From contig NZ_FNUC01000003.1 of assembly GCF_900106035.1 (NCBI RefSeq), forward strand, positions 3,261,317 through 3,325,316: a DNA stretch of 64,000 nucleotides, written 5' to 3'. The position numbers and the translations under genes were made by a program. The notes under the pieces were generated by a model that was not told where the DNA came from, ran no database searches, and saw nothing but the letters and a program-made list of their open reading frames with translations. Each line of letters opens with the position of its first letter. Position 1 is the first letter of the stretch. Source of the stretch: Jiangella alba (GTDB lineage Bacteria > Actinomycetota > Actinomycetes > Jiangellales > Jiangellaceae). Below, one piece after another: positions 35,388 to 43,240 of the stretch.

Positions 35388-36530
35388 ATGCCCGAATCCC
35401 AGTCTCGACCGATGACCCGCAGGGCCGCCATCGCAGCCTCCGCGGCCGCAGGCGCCGGTGCCGTTGCGCTCGCGACCGGCGAAGAGGCCCACGCCGCCAA
35501 TGGCGATCCGCTCATACTGGGTGCATCGAACTCCTCGTCGGCGGTCACCGCTGTCGAAAATTCGGGCAACACCACGGGCCTGCGGGTGAGCTGCTCAAGT
35601 ACGGGCACGTCGGCGGTCGCGCTGGTCGGCAAGGGAATCAACGCATACGGTCTACTCGCCTCGTCGTCCCAGTTCAACGGCGGCCGAATCTACGCCGAAG
35701 TACCTGGCCGGCACGGACTCCTGGCGGAGAACGTGTCGACGACCAGCGGATCCGGTACAGCACTTTGGGCTCGCCACAGATCGACCGGCACCGGCAGCGA
35801 GGGCGCGACTGCGGTCCGCGGGATCCAAGGGGATGGAGCCGATCCACTACTCAGCTCCATCCGTGCGACCCTGTGGCCCGCCGCGGGCGAGTTCGCCGGC
35901 CCGAACGGTGTGATCGGCGCCAGTGCACAGGGCGGCACCGGCGTCATCGGGCACTCCGAGACCGGCACCGGCGTCCTCGCCAGCACGAACACCCCTGGCG
36001 TCGACGCCCTCTACTCCGCCGGCAACGCCACCATCGCCGGCGACCTCGCCGTCCAAGGCATGGTCAGCAAGTTCGGCGGATCCTTCCGCATCGACCACCC
36101 ACTCGACCCCCAGAACCAGTACCTCTCGCACTCCTTCGTCGAGTCCCCGGACATGATGAACGTCTACAACGGCGTCATCGAAGCCGACGACACCGGCGCG
36201 GCCACGGTGGAGCTGCCGGACTGGTTCGAAGCGCTCAACCGGGATTTCCGCTACCAGCTCACCCCCATCGGTGCGGCCGCACCCGACCTGCACGTCAGCG
36301 GGAAGGTCGACGGCGGCCGGTTCTCCATCGCCGGCGCCCAGCCGGGTCAAGAAGTGTCCTGGCAGATCACCGGGATCCGCCGCGACCCGTGGGCCGAGCA
36401 GAACCGCGTCCCCGTCGAGCACGCCAAACCCGAAACCGACCGTGGCACCTACCTGTATCCGCAAGGCTTCGGCCAGCCCGCCGAGCTCAGCCTGGCCACA
36501 CGACAGAGCGCGCGCCCTGGGGCGAGCTAG
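35388..36530 (+). CDS. Tat-exported protein of unknown function, tandem paralogue 3
   Basis: 380 residues with a GGAG-type ribosome-binding site. Tat signal (MTRRAAIAASAAAGAGA, cleavage after AHA), ANGDPLILGASNSSSAVTAV, repetitive Gly/Ser/Thr region, then the same C-terminal module as paralogue 1 (FRIDHPLDPQNQYLSHSF, VELPDWFEALNRDFRYQL, VSWQITGIRRDPWAEQNR). The N-terminal 120 residues diverge between copies while the C-terminal half is nearly constant, as if the front part carries specificity. Function unknown; probably extracellular or cell-wall associated. Confidence 0.75.
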   Translation: MPESQSRPMTRRAAIAASAAAGAGAVALATGEEAHAANGDPLILGASNSSSAVTAVENSGNTTGLRVSCSSTGTSAVALVGKGINAYGLLASSSQFNGGRIYAEVPGRHGLLAENVSTTSGSGTALWARHRSTGTGSEGATAVRGIQGDGADPLLSSIRATLWPAAGEFAGPNGVIGASAQGGTGVIGHSETGTGVLASTNTPGVDALYSAGNATIAGDLAVQGMVSKFGGSFRIDHPLDPQNQYLSHSFVESPDMMNVYNGVIEADDTGAATVELPDWFEALNRDFRYQLTPIGAAAPDLHVSGKVDGGRFSIAGAQPGQEVSWQITGIRRDPWAEQNRVPVEHAKPETDRGTYLYPQGFGQPAELSLATRQSARPGAS

Positions 36531-36714
36531 CCGACGAAGCGATGTCCATCGTCAAAGCGTGAGGCGTCGCCCGAGCTCGCGCAGGTCGCTGTGCCTCTCG
36601 AGGGCTCCGCGACGCTCTTAACCTGCCCCGCTGAGGCCGAGGCGGTGCACCAACGGGAGACGATCATCCTGGCCCGCGCGTGTGCATCCGGGTCGAGGCG
36701 CTCACCTCCTGTGC

Positions 36715-37023
36715 ATGCAGAGCCATTCCCATGCGACGCAGTATCCGGGCGCGGTCGACATCTCACCAAACGATGACGGACTGCCAGGCATAGCCGCACT
36801 ACGGGACATCGTCGGCGCGGGGATGACGATCGGGCTGATCCTGTCGGTCCTCGCGCTGATCGTTGCCGCGGTGATCTGGGGGTTCGGCGCCAACTCGTCC
36901 AACCCGCACATGGCGAGCCGCGGGAAAACCGGCGTGTTGGTGGCGTGCGGTGCGGCGATCTTGTGCGGCGCCGCAGTGACGTTGGTGAACTTCTTCTGGG
37001 ACGTCGGGCAGGGCATCTCCTGA
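36715..37023 (+). CDS. DUF6112 small membrane protein (VirB2/pilin-like candidate)
   Basis: 102 residues: DISPNDDGLPGIAALRDIVGAG followed by two membrane helices (MTIGLILSVLALIVAAVIWGFG and TGVLVACGAAILCGAAVTLVNFF) separated by a short basic loop (NPHMASRGK). This matches the DUF6112 family found directly before TrbL-like genes in actinobacterial ICEs; the two-helix layout is like VirB2 pilins. Its stop overlaps the next start. Start could also be at 36682. It marks the point where the transfer operon resumes after the cargo. Confidence 0.8.
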   Translation: MQSHSHATQYPGAVDISPNDDGLPGIAALRDIVGAGMTIGLILSVLALIVAAVIWGFGANSSNPHMASRGKTGVLVACGAAILCGAAVTLVNFFWDVGQGIS

Positions 37024-38513
37024 TGCGGGCGGCGATGGGTATCTGCGATGTCCCGGTGATCGCCGAGGTCTGCAGCCTCGGCGGCGAGGCGGCCGGCGCG
37101 CTGGTGGCGGCGCCGTTCGACTGGCTGGCTCAAGCCGTCGGCGGCGCGGCGGCCTGGATGTTCGAGAGCGTGTGGGCGATCTTCGACACGACCACGCTGG
37201 TGGACCTGACGTCGGAGCAGTACGTCGCGGTCTACAACGTGGTGTTCGGTGTCGCGATCTTCGTGATGCTGGTCTTCTTCTTCCTGCAGGTCGCCTCCGG
37301 GCTGATTCGCCGCGAACCGGCCGTCCTGTGGCGGGCCGTGCTGGGGCTGGCGAAGTCGGTGCTGGGGTCGTTCGTGGTGATCACGCTGACGGCGATGCTG
37401 CTGGAGGTCGTCGACCAGCTGTGCGTGGGGATCGTGCACGCGACCGGGACCACGATGGAGGAGATGGGCGAGCGGATCGCCGCGATGGCGCTCGGGCTGA
37501 CGGCGATCAGCGTCGCCGCGCCCGGTGTCGGGGCGATCCTGACGATCGTGCTCGGCGGGCTGGCTGTCGCTGGCGCGGCGATCGTGTGGGGCACGCTGCT
37601 GATCCGCAAGGCGCTGCTGCTGGTCGCGATCGTGGTGGCGCCGCTAGCGCTGTCCGGGGCGTCGTGGGACGCGACCCGCGGCTGGATCGGCCGCTGGGCA
37701 ACGTTCGTGCTGGCCCTGATCGTGTCCAAGCTGGTCATCGTGCTGGTGTTCCTGGTCGCGGCAGCGCAGGTGTCGTCGCCGCTGGACTTCGACCTGGCCT
37801 CGATCGCGGATCCGATCGCCGGGATCGTGCTGATGTTCATCGCCGCGTTCGCTCCGTACATGACGTACCGGTTCATCAGCTTCATGGGCATCGACCTGCA
37901 CCACGCGGTTTCGGCCGAGCAGGAGTCGAAGGCCGCGGTCGGGCGCCCCGCACCAATGTCGGCGCAGCAGCTCGCCGGTCTGGCCACGGTCGTCGGTGGT
38001 CCCGCAGCTGGGACAGCTGGTGGTGCCGGCCGTGCCGTCAGCGCTCCCGGGCCGAGTGGCGCGGCGGCCACGTCCGCAAATGCGGGGCCGCCGGCCGCAG
38101 CTGCGGCCGGCGGGACCGCGGCTGCGAAGGCGGCGGGCTTGTCGAGGCCGTCTGAGCCGACCGAGGATGGCCAGCCGGCCGCAGCGGGGGACGCATCCGG
38201 GGAACGCCGCCCGTCGCCGCACGCCGCTGCCGGGAACGAGCGGGGCGACGGTCCGGAGACACCCACGGGCGGCCCGGATCGGCCTGCATCCGCGGACAGC
38301 CCCGACTTGAAGGCTCCGGGTAGCGAACAGGAGCAGCCGCGGCCCAGCATCGACCCGACGCCGTCGCCCAGGACGGCAGGGCCGATGCCCGACGAGGCAC
38401 CGCCGGCACAGCCTCCGACCCCGACCCCTCAGACACCGCCCGCGAGGCCCGAGCCGACGCCGCGCACGCCGCAACGTCCGCCGGCCGGTGACGGAGGTCC
38501 GGATGGCCACTGA
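37023..38513 (+). CDS. TrbL/VirB6-like conjugal transfer membrane protein
   Basis: 496 residues. After a short N-terminus come at least six membrane helices (VVFGVAIFVMLVFFFLQVASG, SVLGSFVVITLTAMLLEVV, VGAILTIVLGGLAVAGAAIVWG, ALLLVAIVVAPLALSG, FVLALIVSKLVIVLVFLVAAA, IAGIVLMFIAAFAPYM), typical of the polytopic channel component of a T4SS. The C-terminal 150 residues are a disordered Ala/Pro/Gly-rich cytoplasmic tail. Coupled upstream to DUF6112 (TGATG overlap) and downstream to SCO6880. Confidence 0.87.
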   Translation: MRAAMGICDVPVIAEVCSLGGEAAGALVAAPFDWLAQAVGGAAAWMFESVWAIFDTTTLVDLTSEQYVAVYNVVFGVAIFVMLVFFFLQVASGLIRREPAVLWRAVLGLAKSVLGSFVVITLTAMLLEVVDQLCVGIVHATGTTMEEMGERIAAMALGLTAISVAAPGVGAILTIVLGGLAVAGAAIVWGTLLIRKALLLVAIVVAPLALSGASWDATRGWIGRWATFVLALIVSKLVIVLVFLVAAAQVSSPLDFDLASIADPIAGIVLMFIAAFAPYMTYRFISFMGIDLHHAVSAEQESKAAVGRPAPMSAQQLAGLATVVGGPAAGTAGGAGRAVSAPGPSGAAATSANAGPPAAAAAGGTAAAKAAGLSRPSEPTEDGQPAAAGDASGERRPSPHAAAGNERGDGPETPTGGPDRPASADSPDLKAPGSEQEQPRPSIDPTPSPRTAGPMPDEAPPAQPPTPTPQTPPARPEPTPRTPQRPPAGDGGPDGH

Positions 38514-39957
38514 CTCCGGACCCGGCCTGGTCGCGGTGAAGTTCTCCCGGTTGACCCGCCGCGGCGTCCTGCTGGGCCTGTCGGTGGCGCAGCTGGTCAG
38601 CGTGTCGCTGGGCATCGGCACCGGCGTCGTAGGCCTCTACGTCGCCGGCGGCACCGGCCTCGTGCTCAGTTCCCCGTTCCTCGTCGGCGTCGCGCTGCTG
38701 ACCTGGGTCCCGGTCGGCGGTCGCAAGCTCGTCGAGTGGCTCCCGCTGGCCGGGCACTGGCTGGTCCGCAGCCTTGTGCGGCAGCTGGCGTATCGCCGCC
38801 GGATCGTGAAGCCACGCCCGTCCGGCACGCTCGCGCTGCCGGGCGATGCCGCGGCGCTGCGTCACTATGACGACCCGGAGACCGGCGCGGTCATGGTGCA
38901 CGACCCGCACGCCGCGACGCTCACCGTCGTGCTCGAGGTGAAGCACCCGTCGTTCGTCCTGCTGGATCCCGCGGACCAGCAGCGGCGCGTGACCGGGTGG
39001 AGCCGCGTGCTGGCGACCTGCTGCCGTTCCGGGCGGATCGCCCGACTTCAGGTGCTGGAACGGACCCTGCCGGACTCCGGCGCCGGGCTCACTGCCTGGT
39101 GGCGAGAGCACGGCGTCGACGATGGCTCCTGGGTCGCACGCACCTACGGCGAGCTGGTCGAGCGGGCCGGCCCGGTCGGCGAGCAGCACGTCACCACCGT
39201 CTCGCTCGCGCTGGACCTCAAGGCAGCTGGCCGTGCGATCCGCTCGGCCGGTGGTGGCCTGCGCGGCGCGGCGCACGTCCTGCGCCAGGAGATGACCACC
39301 CTGGCGACCGCGCTCCGCTCGGCCGACCTCACGCCGTCGCCGTGGTTCACGCCCGACGATCTCGCCGTCGCGCTGCGCACGGCCTACGACCCAGCCGTCG
39401 CCACGGCGCTCCAACGGGCCAGCGACGTCGGCCGCAGCCTCGCCACCGCCGGCCCGGTCGCCGTCGAGGAGACCTGGGACCGGCTCCGCTCCGACAGCGC
39501 CCACCACGCCGTCCTCTGGATCTCCGAATGGCCCCGCACCCAGGTCTTCCCCGGCTTCCTCCACCCTGTCCTGCTGACCAGCGGGGTGCGCCGCAGCGTG
39601 ACGCTGCTCTGCGACCCGCTGCGCACCGACCGCGCCGCCCGCGACATCCGCAAGCGACGCACCGAGTACGTCTCCGACGCCGCACAGAGGGCCAGGCTCG
39701 GGCAGATCGAGGACGCCCAGCAGACCGCGGAGTACCACGACGTCCTGCAGCAGGAATCCGACCTGGTCGCTGGCCACGGCGTCCTGCGCTACACCGGCCT
39801 CATCGCCCTCTCCGCACCCACCATCGACGAACTCGAATCCGCCGTCGCCCAGCTGGAACAGGCCGCCATCCAGGCATCGTGCGAGACCCGCCGCCTCGTC
39901 GGGCAGCAGGCGCAGGCCTTCACCGCAGCCGCGCTCCCCCTGTGCCGGCCGCTCTGA
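38503..39957 (+). CDS. SCO6880-family conjugation protein (PrgI/VirB3-like N-terminus)
   Basis: 484 residues. Two N-terminal membrane helices (GVLLGLSVAQLVSVSLGIGTG, GLVLSSPFLVGVALLTWVPVG) in a VirB3/PrgI-like layout, then a large cytoplasmic region (AYRRRIVKPRPSGTLALPGD, VMVHDPHAATLTVVLEV, SEWPRTQVFPGFLHPVLL, KRRTEYVSDAAQRARLGQIEDAQQTAEYHDVLQQE) resembling the N-terminal half of VirB4 ATPases. No Walker A is present; the ATPase half is the separate gene at 41176. ATG at 38503 has GGAGG 5 bp upstream, overlapping the previous gene. Confidence 0.88.
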   Translation: MATDSGPGLVAVKFSRLTRRGVLLGLSVAQLVSVSLGIGTGVVGLYVAGGTGLVLSSPFLVGVALLTWVPVGGRKLVEWLPLAGHWLVRSLVRQLAYRRRIVKPRPSGTLALPGDAAALRHYDDPETGAVMVHDPHAATLTVVLEVKHPSFVLLDPADQQRRVTGWSRVLATCCRSGRIARLQVLERTLPDSGAGLTAWWREHGVDDGSWVARTYGELVERAGPVGEQHVTTVSLALDLKAAGRAIRSAGGGLRGAAHVLRQEMTTLATALRSADLTPSPWFTPDDLAVALRTAYDPAVATALQRASDVGRSLATAGPVAVEETWDRLRSDSAHHAVLWISEWPRTQVFPGFLHPVLLTSGVRRSVTLLCDPLRTDRAARDIRKRRTEYVSDAAQRARLGQIEDAQQTAEYHDVLQQESDLVAGHGVLRYTGLIALSAPTIDELESAVAQLEQAAIQASCETRRLVGQQAQAFTAAALPLCRPL

Positions 39958-39967
39958 AGAGCGGGCG

Positions 39968-40585
39968 TCACGGTTCGATGCCCTGCGACTTGAGGGCGCG
40001 CGCCTGGTAGTAGAACCAGGCCTGCAGCTCGATGAGGTGCTGGACCTGCGGCTGGGTCAGTCGCGGCCGCTGAGTCCTGAGCACCGCGTTGACCGCGGCC
40101 AGCTTGGCCGCGGGTGTCATCCCCACGTGAGGTTCGGGACCGGGCTGGATCCGCAGCACCCACCGCAGGAACTGCTCGAGAATGTCCTTCGGGTCCGGCA
40201 GGACCAGCTCACCCTCGATGGTCCCCGTCGGCCAAGCTCCAGTACTGCCTTGGCTACCCCGCCCACTCGTCGTGCCCGTGCCGCTGCTGCTACCCGTACC
40301 GCCCCGACCACCACTCTCGATGGGCCGGGCGGGAAGCTGCCGGACGCGCCACGGACCACCAGCCGGGCGCTCGGGCTCCGCAGCACGCTCGATGATGTCG
40401 GCCGCGGCCCGGACCTCGTCAGGCGTCATCGGCGGCCGGTTGTCGGCGCTCCAGGTTCGAGCGGCGATGACCTCGGCGGCCGTGGGCAGCGGCGTCGGCG
40501 GCGCCAGCACGATGCTGTCGTTGATCCGTTGCAGGCGCTGGTCGTTGAGGTAAGCCAGGGCAGCTGTGATCTGCGGATCGGACAC
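39968..40585 (-). CDS. Unknown protein on the opposite strand within the transfer operon (205 aa)
   Basis: GTG at 40585 has GGAGG 5 bp upstream. The protein has an N-terminal helical region (DPQITAALAYLNDQRLQRINDSI), a Gly/Ser/Thr-rich linker, and a C-terminal helical region (LTQPQVQHLIELQAWFYYQARALKSQGIEP). It lies antisense to the operon direction, between SCO6880 and the VirB4-like gene. Two plus-strand frames cover it but lack starts and natural composition. Function unknown; it could be independently expressed or regulatory. Confidence 0.65.
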   Translation of the reverse strand: MSDPQITAALAYLNDQRLQRINDSIVLAPPTPLPTAAEVIAARTWSADNRPPMTPDEVRAAADIIERAAEPERPAGGPWRVRQLPARPIESGGRGGTGSSSGTGTTSGRGSQGSTGAWPTGTIEGELVLPDPKDILEQFLRWVLRIQPGPEPHVGMTPAAKLAAVNAVLRTQRPRLTQPQVQHLIELQAWFYYQARALKSQGIEP

Positions 40586-40738
40586 GACGCCCTCCTCGAC
40601 CGCCGGCACAAGGCACGACCAGGACATCACCGTACCGCCAGCCATCCGGCTCGACGTCGCATCGACGGCGGCCACTTCGGTGCGCGCGGCCCACCTCATC
40701 CAGTGCCGACCTGTCGCCTGTGATCACGAGGAGAACCC

Positions 40739-41152
40739 GTGCCTACGTTCGATGACGCCGTCGCCGACGCCCTCGAAGCAGCGGAGGCGGTCCGCGCCCT
40801 CGCCCACGCGTCCCGAAACGTCGAGAGCCCGGAAGCGGCCTACCGCGTGCTCGGAGCGGTATCGGGCATGCTCTGGTCGCTGCAGCAGTCGCTGGACCAG
40901 CTGGCGTCCTGGCACATACGCAACGCGAACTGCGCGTTCACCACTGAGATGCCGGCTCCCGCCGGCAAGGAGATGGCCCACCAGGCGGCCAACGGTCTGC
41001 GCTTCGCGGCCCTCTCGGTCGCCCGCGCCGGCGCTCATGTCGACAAGGCCTGGAACCGCAACGGCCGGATCACCTGGACCCCGGATCCGAACCGCCGCGC
41101 CTCAGCAGCGCCGACGTCTGCACCAGCTGCCGCCGACGGCGTCGATCGCTGA
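40739..41152 (+). CDS. Small helical protein of unknown function (137 aa)
   Basis: GTG at 40739 after GAGGAG. Predicted all-helical (DDAVADALEAAEAVRALAHASRNV, VSGMLWSLQQSLDQLASWHIRNAN) with a disordered Ala/Pro tail. No membrane segment. It lies 23 bp before the VirB4-like ATPase gene on the same strand, so it is probably an accessory transfer protein; no family is recognised. Confidence 0.65.
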   Translation: MPTFDDAVADALEAAEAVRALAHASRNVESPEAAYRVLGAVSGMLWSLQQSLDQLASWHIRNANCAFTTEMPAPAGKEMAHQAANGLRFAALSVARAGAHVDKAWNRNGRITWTPDPNRRASAAPTSAPAAADGVDR

Positions 41153-41175
41153 TCCGGCCAACGAACGGACGCGGT

Positions 41176-42648
41176 ATGGCCGATGACAGCCAGCGACGAC
41201 TCTTCACCACTTCCCTCATCCAGCCTGCGGCCGAGCGACGCTCGCAGCGACGATCCCGTCGTGCCGCCGCCACCCAGCTGCGCCAGCAAGAGCTGGATCG
41301 CCGTGCCGACGGCGGCGACCGTCAACTCGCCGAACGCGAGCTCACGGAGTCGCTGCCTCGCTCGGGCGAACCCGGGCCGCTCGCGCTGCGGACCTACCGC
41401 CGACTGCGGATCCCCCGGCACCAGGACACGTCCGCCACACTCGGGGTGGCGTACCCGTTCCTCGCCGAAAGCGGCCTCGGCGCCGACGGCGTCGTCGTCG
41501 GGCAGGACCTCTACTCCGGCGCAGCCGTCGTCTACGACCCCTGGGTCCTCTACGCCCGCGGCGTCATCACCGCACCCAACGTCGTGCTGGCCGGGATCGT
41601 CGGGTCCGGAAAGTCGTCGCTTGCCAAGAGCCTCTACACCCGGTCGATCGCGTTCGGCCGACGCGTCTACGTCCCCGGCGACCCGAAGGGTGAGCACACC
41701 CCGGTTGCCGAGGCCGTCGGCGGTCGGGCGATCCGGCTCGGGCACGGGCTGTCCACCCGCCTCAACCCGCTCGACCCTGGGCACCGCCCGGCCGGCCTGT
41801 CCGACGTCGAATGGCGCAGCACCGTCGCCGCGCGCCGACGCGATCTCCTCGGCGCACTCGCCGAAACGGTCCTCGCGCGGCCGCTGTCCCCGCTGGAGCA
41901 CACCGCCGTCGACGCCGCACTCACCTCGGCCGTGGCCGCGGCCGATGTGCCGGTGCTGCCGATGGTGGTCGACCGGATCCTGGCACCCGATCCCGGCGCC
42001 GACGCCCGCCTCGCTGACGACGGCCGCCACGTCGGCCATGCACTGCGTCGCCTGGTCGGCGGCGACCTGGCCGGACTGTTCGATGGCCCGTCGACGACCG
42101 AGTTCGACCCGTCGCTGCCGATGATCTCGCTCGACCTGTCCCGGGTCACGGAGAACGCGACCCTGTTGTCGGTGCTGATGACGTGCGCATCGGCGTGGAT
42201 GGAGTCCGCGCTGCTCGACCCGGCCGGCGGGCAACGCTGGGTCGTCTACGACGAGGCCTGGCGACTCATGTCGCACCCCGCGCTGCTGCGCCGGATGGAC
42301 GCGCACTGGCGGCTCGCCCGCCACTACGGCATTGCCAACATGCTGATCTTCCACAAACTGTCCGACTTGGACACCGTCGGCGACGCCGGCAGCGCCGCCC
42401 GCGCGCTCGCCACGTCACTGCTGGCCAACGCCGAGACCAGGATCGTCTACCGGCAGGAGTCCGACCAGCTCGGCGTCACCGGCGGACTGCTCGGGCTGAC
42501 TGGGACCGAGCAGAAGCTGCTGCCGTCGCTCGGCACCGGACAGGGCCTGTGGCGGATCAAGGACCGCGCCTTCGTCGTCCAGCACCAGCTGCATCCCAGC
42601 GAGCTCGCGCTGTTCGACACGACCACCCGGATGGTTCCGGGTCGGTGA
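41176..42648 (+). CDS. VirB4-like T4SS ATPase (ATPase half)
   Basis: 490 residues. After a basic N-terminus, the ATPase domain shows Walker A (GIVGSGKSSLAKSLYTR, near residue 145), a nucleotide-contact region with VYVPGDPKGEHTPVAEAVGG, Walker B (RWVVYDEAWRLMS, near 355), and the sensor segment NMLIFHKLSDLDTVGD followed by ANAETRIVYRQESDQL. It powers assembly or transport of the conjugation channel. At 490 residues it is shorter than full VirB4; the missing N-terminal half appears to be supplied by the SCO6880 protein. Confidence 0.9.
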   Translation: MADDSQRRLFTTSLIQPAAERRSQRRSRRAAATQLRQQELDRRADGGDRQLAERELTESLPRSGEPGPLALRTYRRLRIPRHQDTSATLGVAYPFLAESGLGADGVVVGQDLYSGAAVVYDPWVLYARGVITAPNVVLAGIVGSGKSSLAKSLYTRSIAFGRRVYVPGDPKGEHTPVAEAVGGRAIRLGHGLSTRLNPLDPGHRPAGLSDVEWRSTVAARRRDLLGALAETVLARPLSPLEHTAVDAALTSAVAAADVPVLPMVVDRILAPDPGADARLADDGRHVGHALRRLVGGDLAGLFDGPSTTEFDPSLPMISLDLSRVTENATLLSVLMTCASAWMESALLDPAGGQRWVVYDEAWRLMSHPALLRRMDAHWRLARHYGIANMLIFHKLSDLDTVGDAGSAARALATSLLANAETRIVYRQESDQLGVTGGLLGLTGTEQKLLPSLGTGQGLWRIKDRAFVVQHQLHPSELALFDTTTRMVPGR

Positions 42649-42766
42649 ACCCCCGCGGACCCCTGCGTCCGGGCCGGGATGATCCTCTGCGAGATCTACC
42701 CGTGCCACGGCCTCCCCGGCGACACCTTTCCCGCGTAGGACGGCCCGCGCCGACCACCTACCGGAG

Positions 42767-43240
42767 GTGAGACAACCTCAACCCCACGCAGCGAAGAACC
42801 CGCCGGCCGTGCTCCCCCGGCTCGTCGTCACCCAGGACGCGGACGGCTTCACGCTCACCCTCGACGGCGAACCCGTCACCGACACCCCAGTTCCGCGGGC
42901 CGAGCTCGGTCATCGCATCGCAGCGGCCATCGATGCAGCCGGTTGTCCCGTGCGGGTCGAGGTGCACGACGTCGGCGGTGGGATCCACTCCGACATCATC
43001 GAGCCGCCACCGCACGGGCTCGATCCCCGCCCGCCGCGCACCGACCAGGCGGCCTTCGCTGTCCATCACCGCGGGTTCCTGCCCGGCGAGCAGGTAGTCC
43101 TCGCCGTCGTCGAACGCACCGAGACCGCCAACGCCAACGGCGTCGTCACCCTGAGCACCACCAAGGAACTGACCGGCGGCCGCGAGCTGCTGCTGTTCGG
43201 CCGCGTCTCCGGTACCACCTTCGTCGGCGGCCCCCGATGA
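42767..43240 (+). CDS. Unknown protein preceding the coupling protein (157 aa)
   Basis: Soluble, acidic protein: LVVTQDADGFTLTLDGEPVTDTPV, then VRVEVHDVGGGIHSDIIEPP and GEQVVLAVVERTETANANGVVTLSTTKEL, beta-rich. The GTG at 42767 has only a marginal ribosome-binding site; a later GTG near 42809 is possible. Its stop overlaps the start of the coupling-protein gene, so the two are co-translated, a constant arrangement in related actinobacterial ICEs. Function not known. Confidence 0.65.
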   Translation: MRQPQPHAAKNPPAVLPRLVVTQDADGFTLTLDGEPVTDTPVPRAELGHRIAAAIDAAGCPVRVEVHDVGGGIHSDIIEPPPHGLDPRPPRTDQAAFAVHHRGFLPGEQVVLAVVERTETANANGVVTLSTTKELTGGRELLLFGRVSGTTFVGGPR

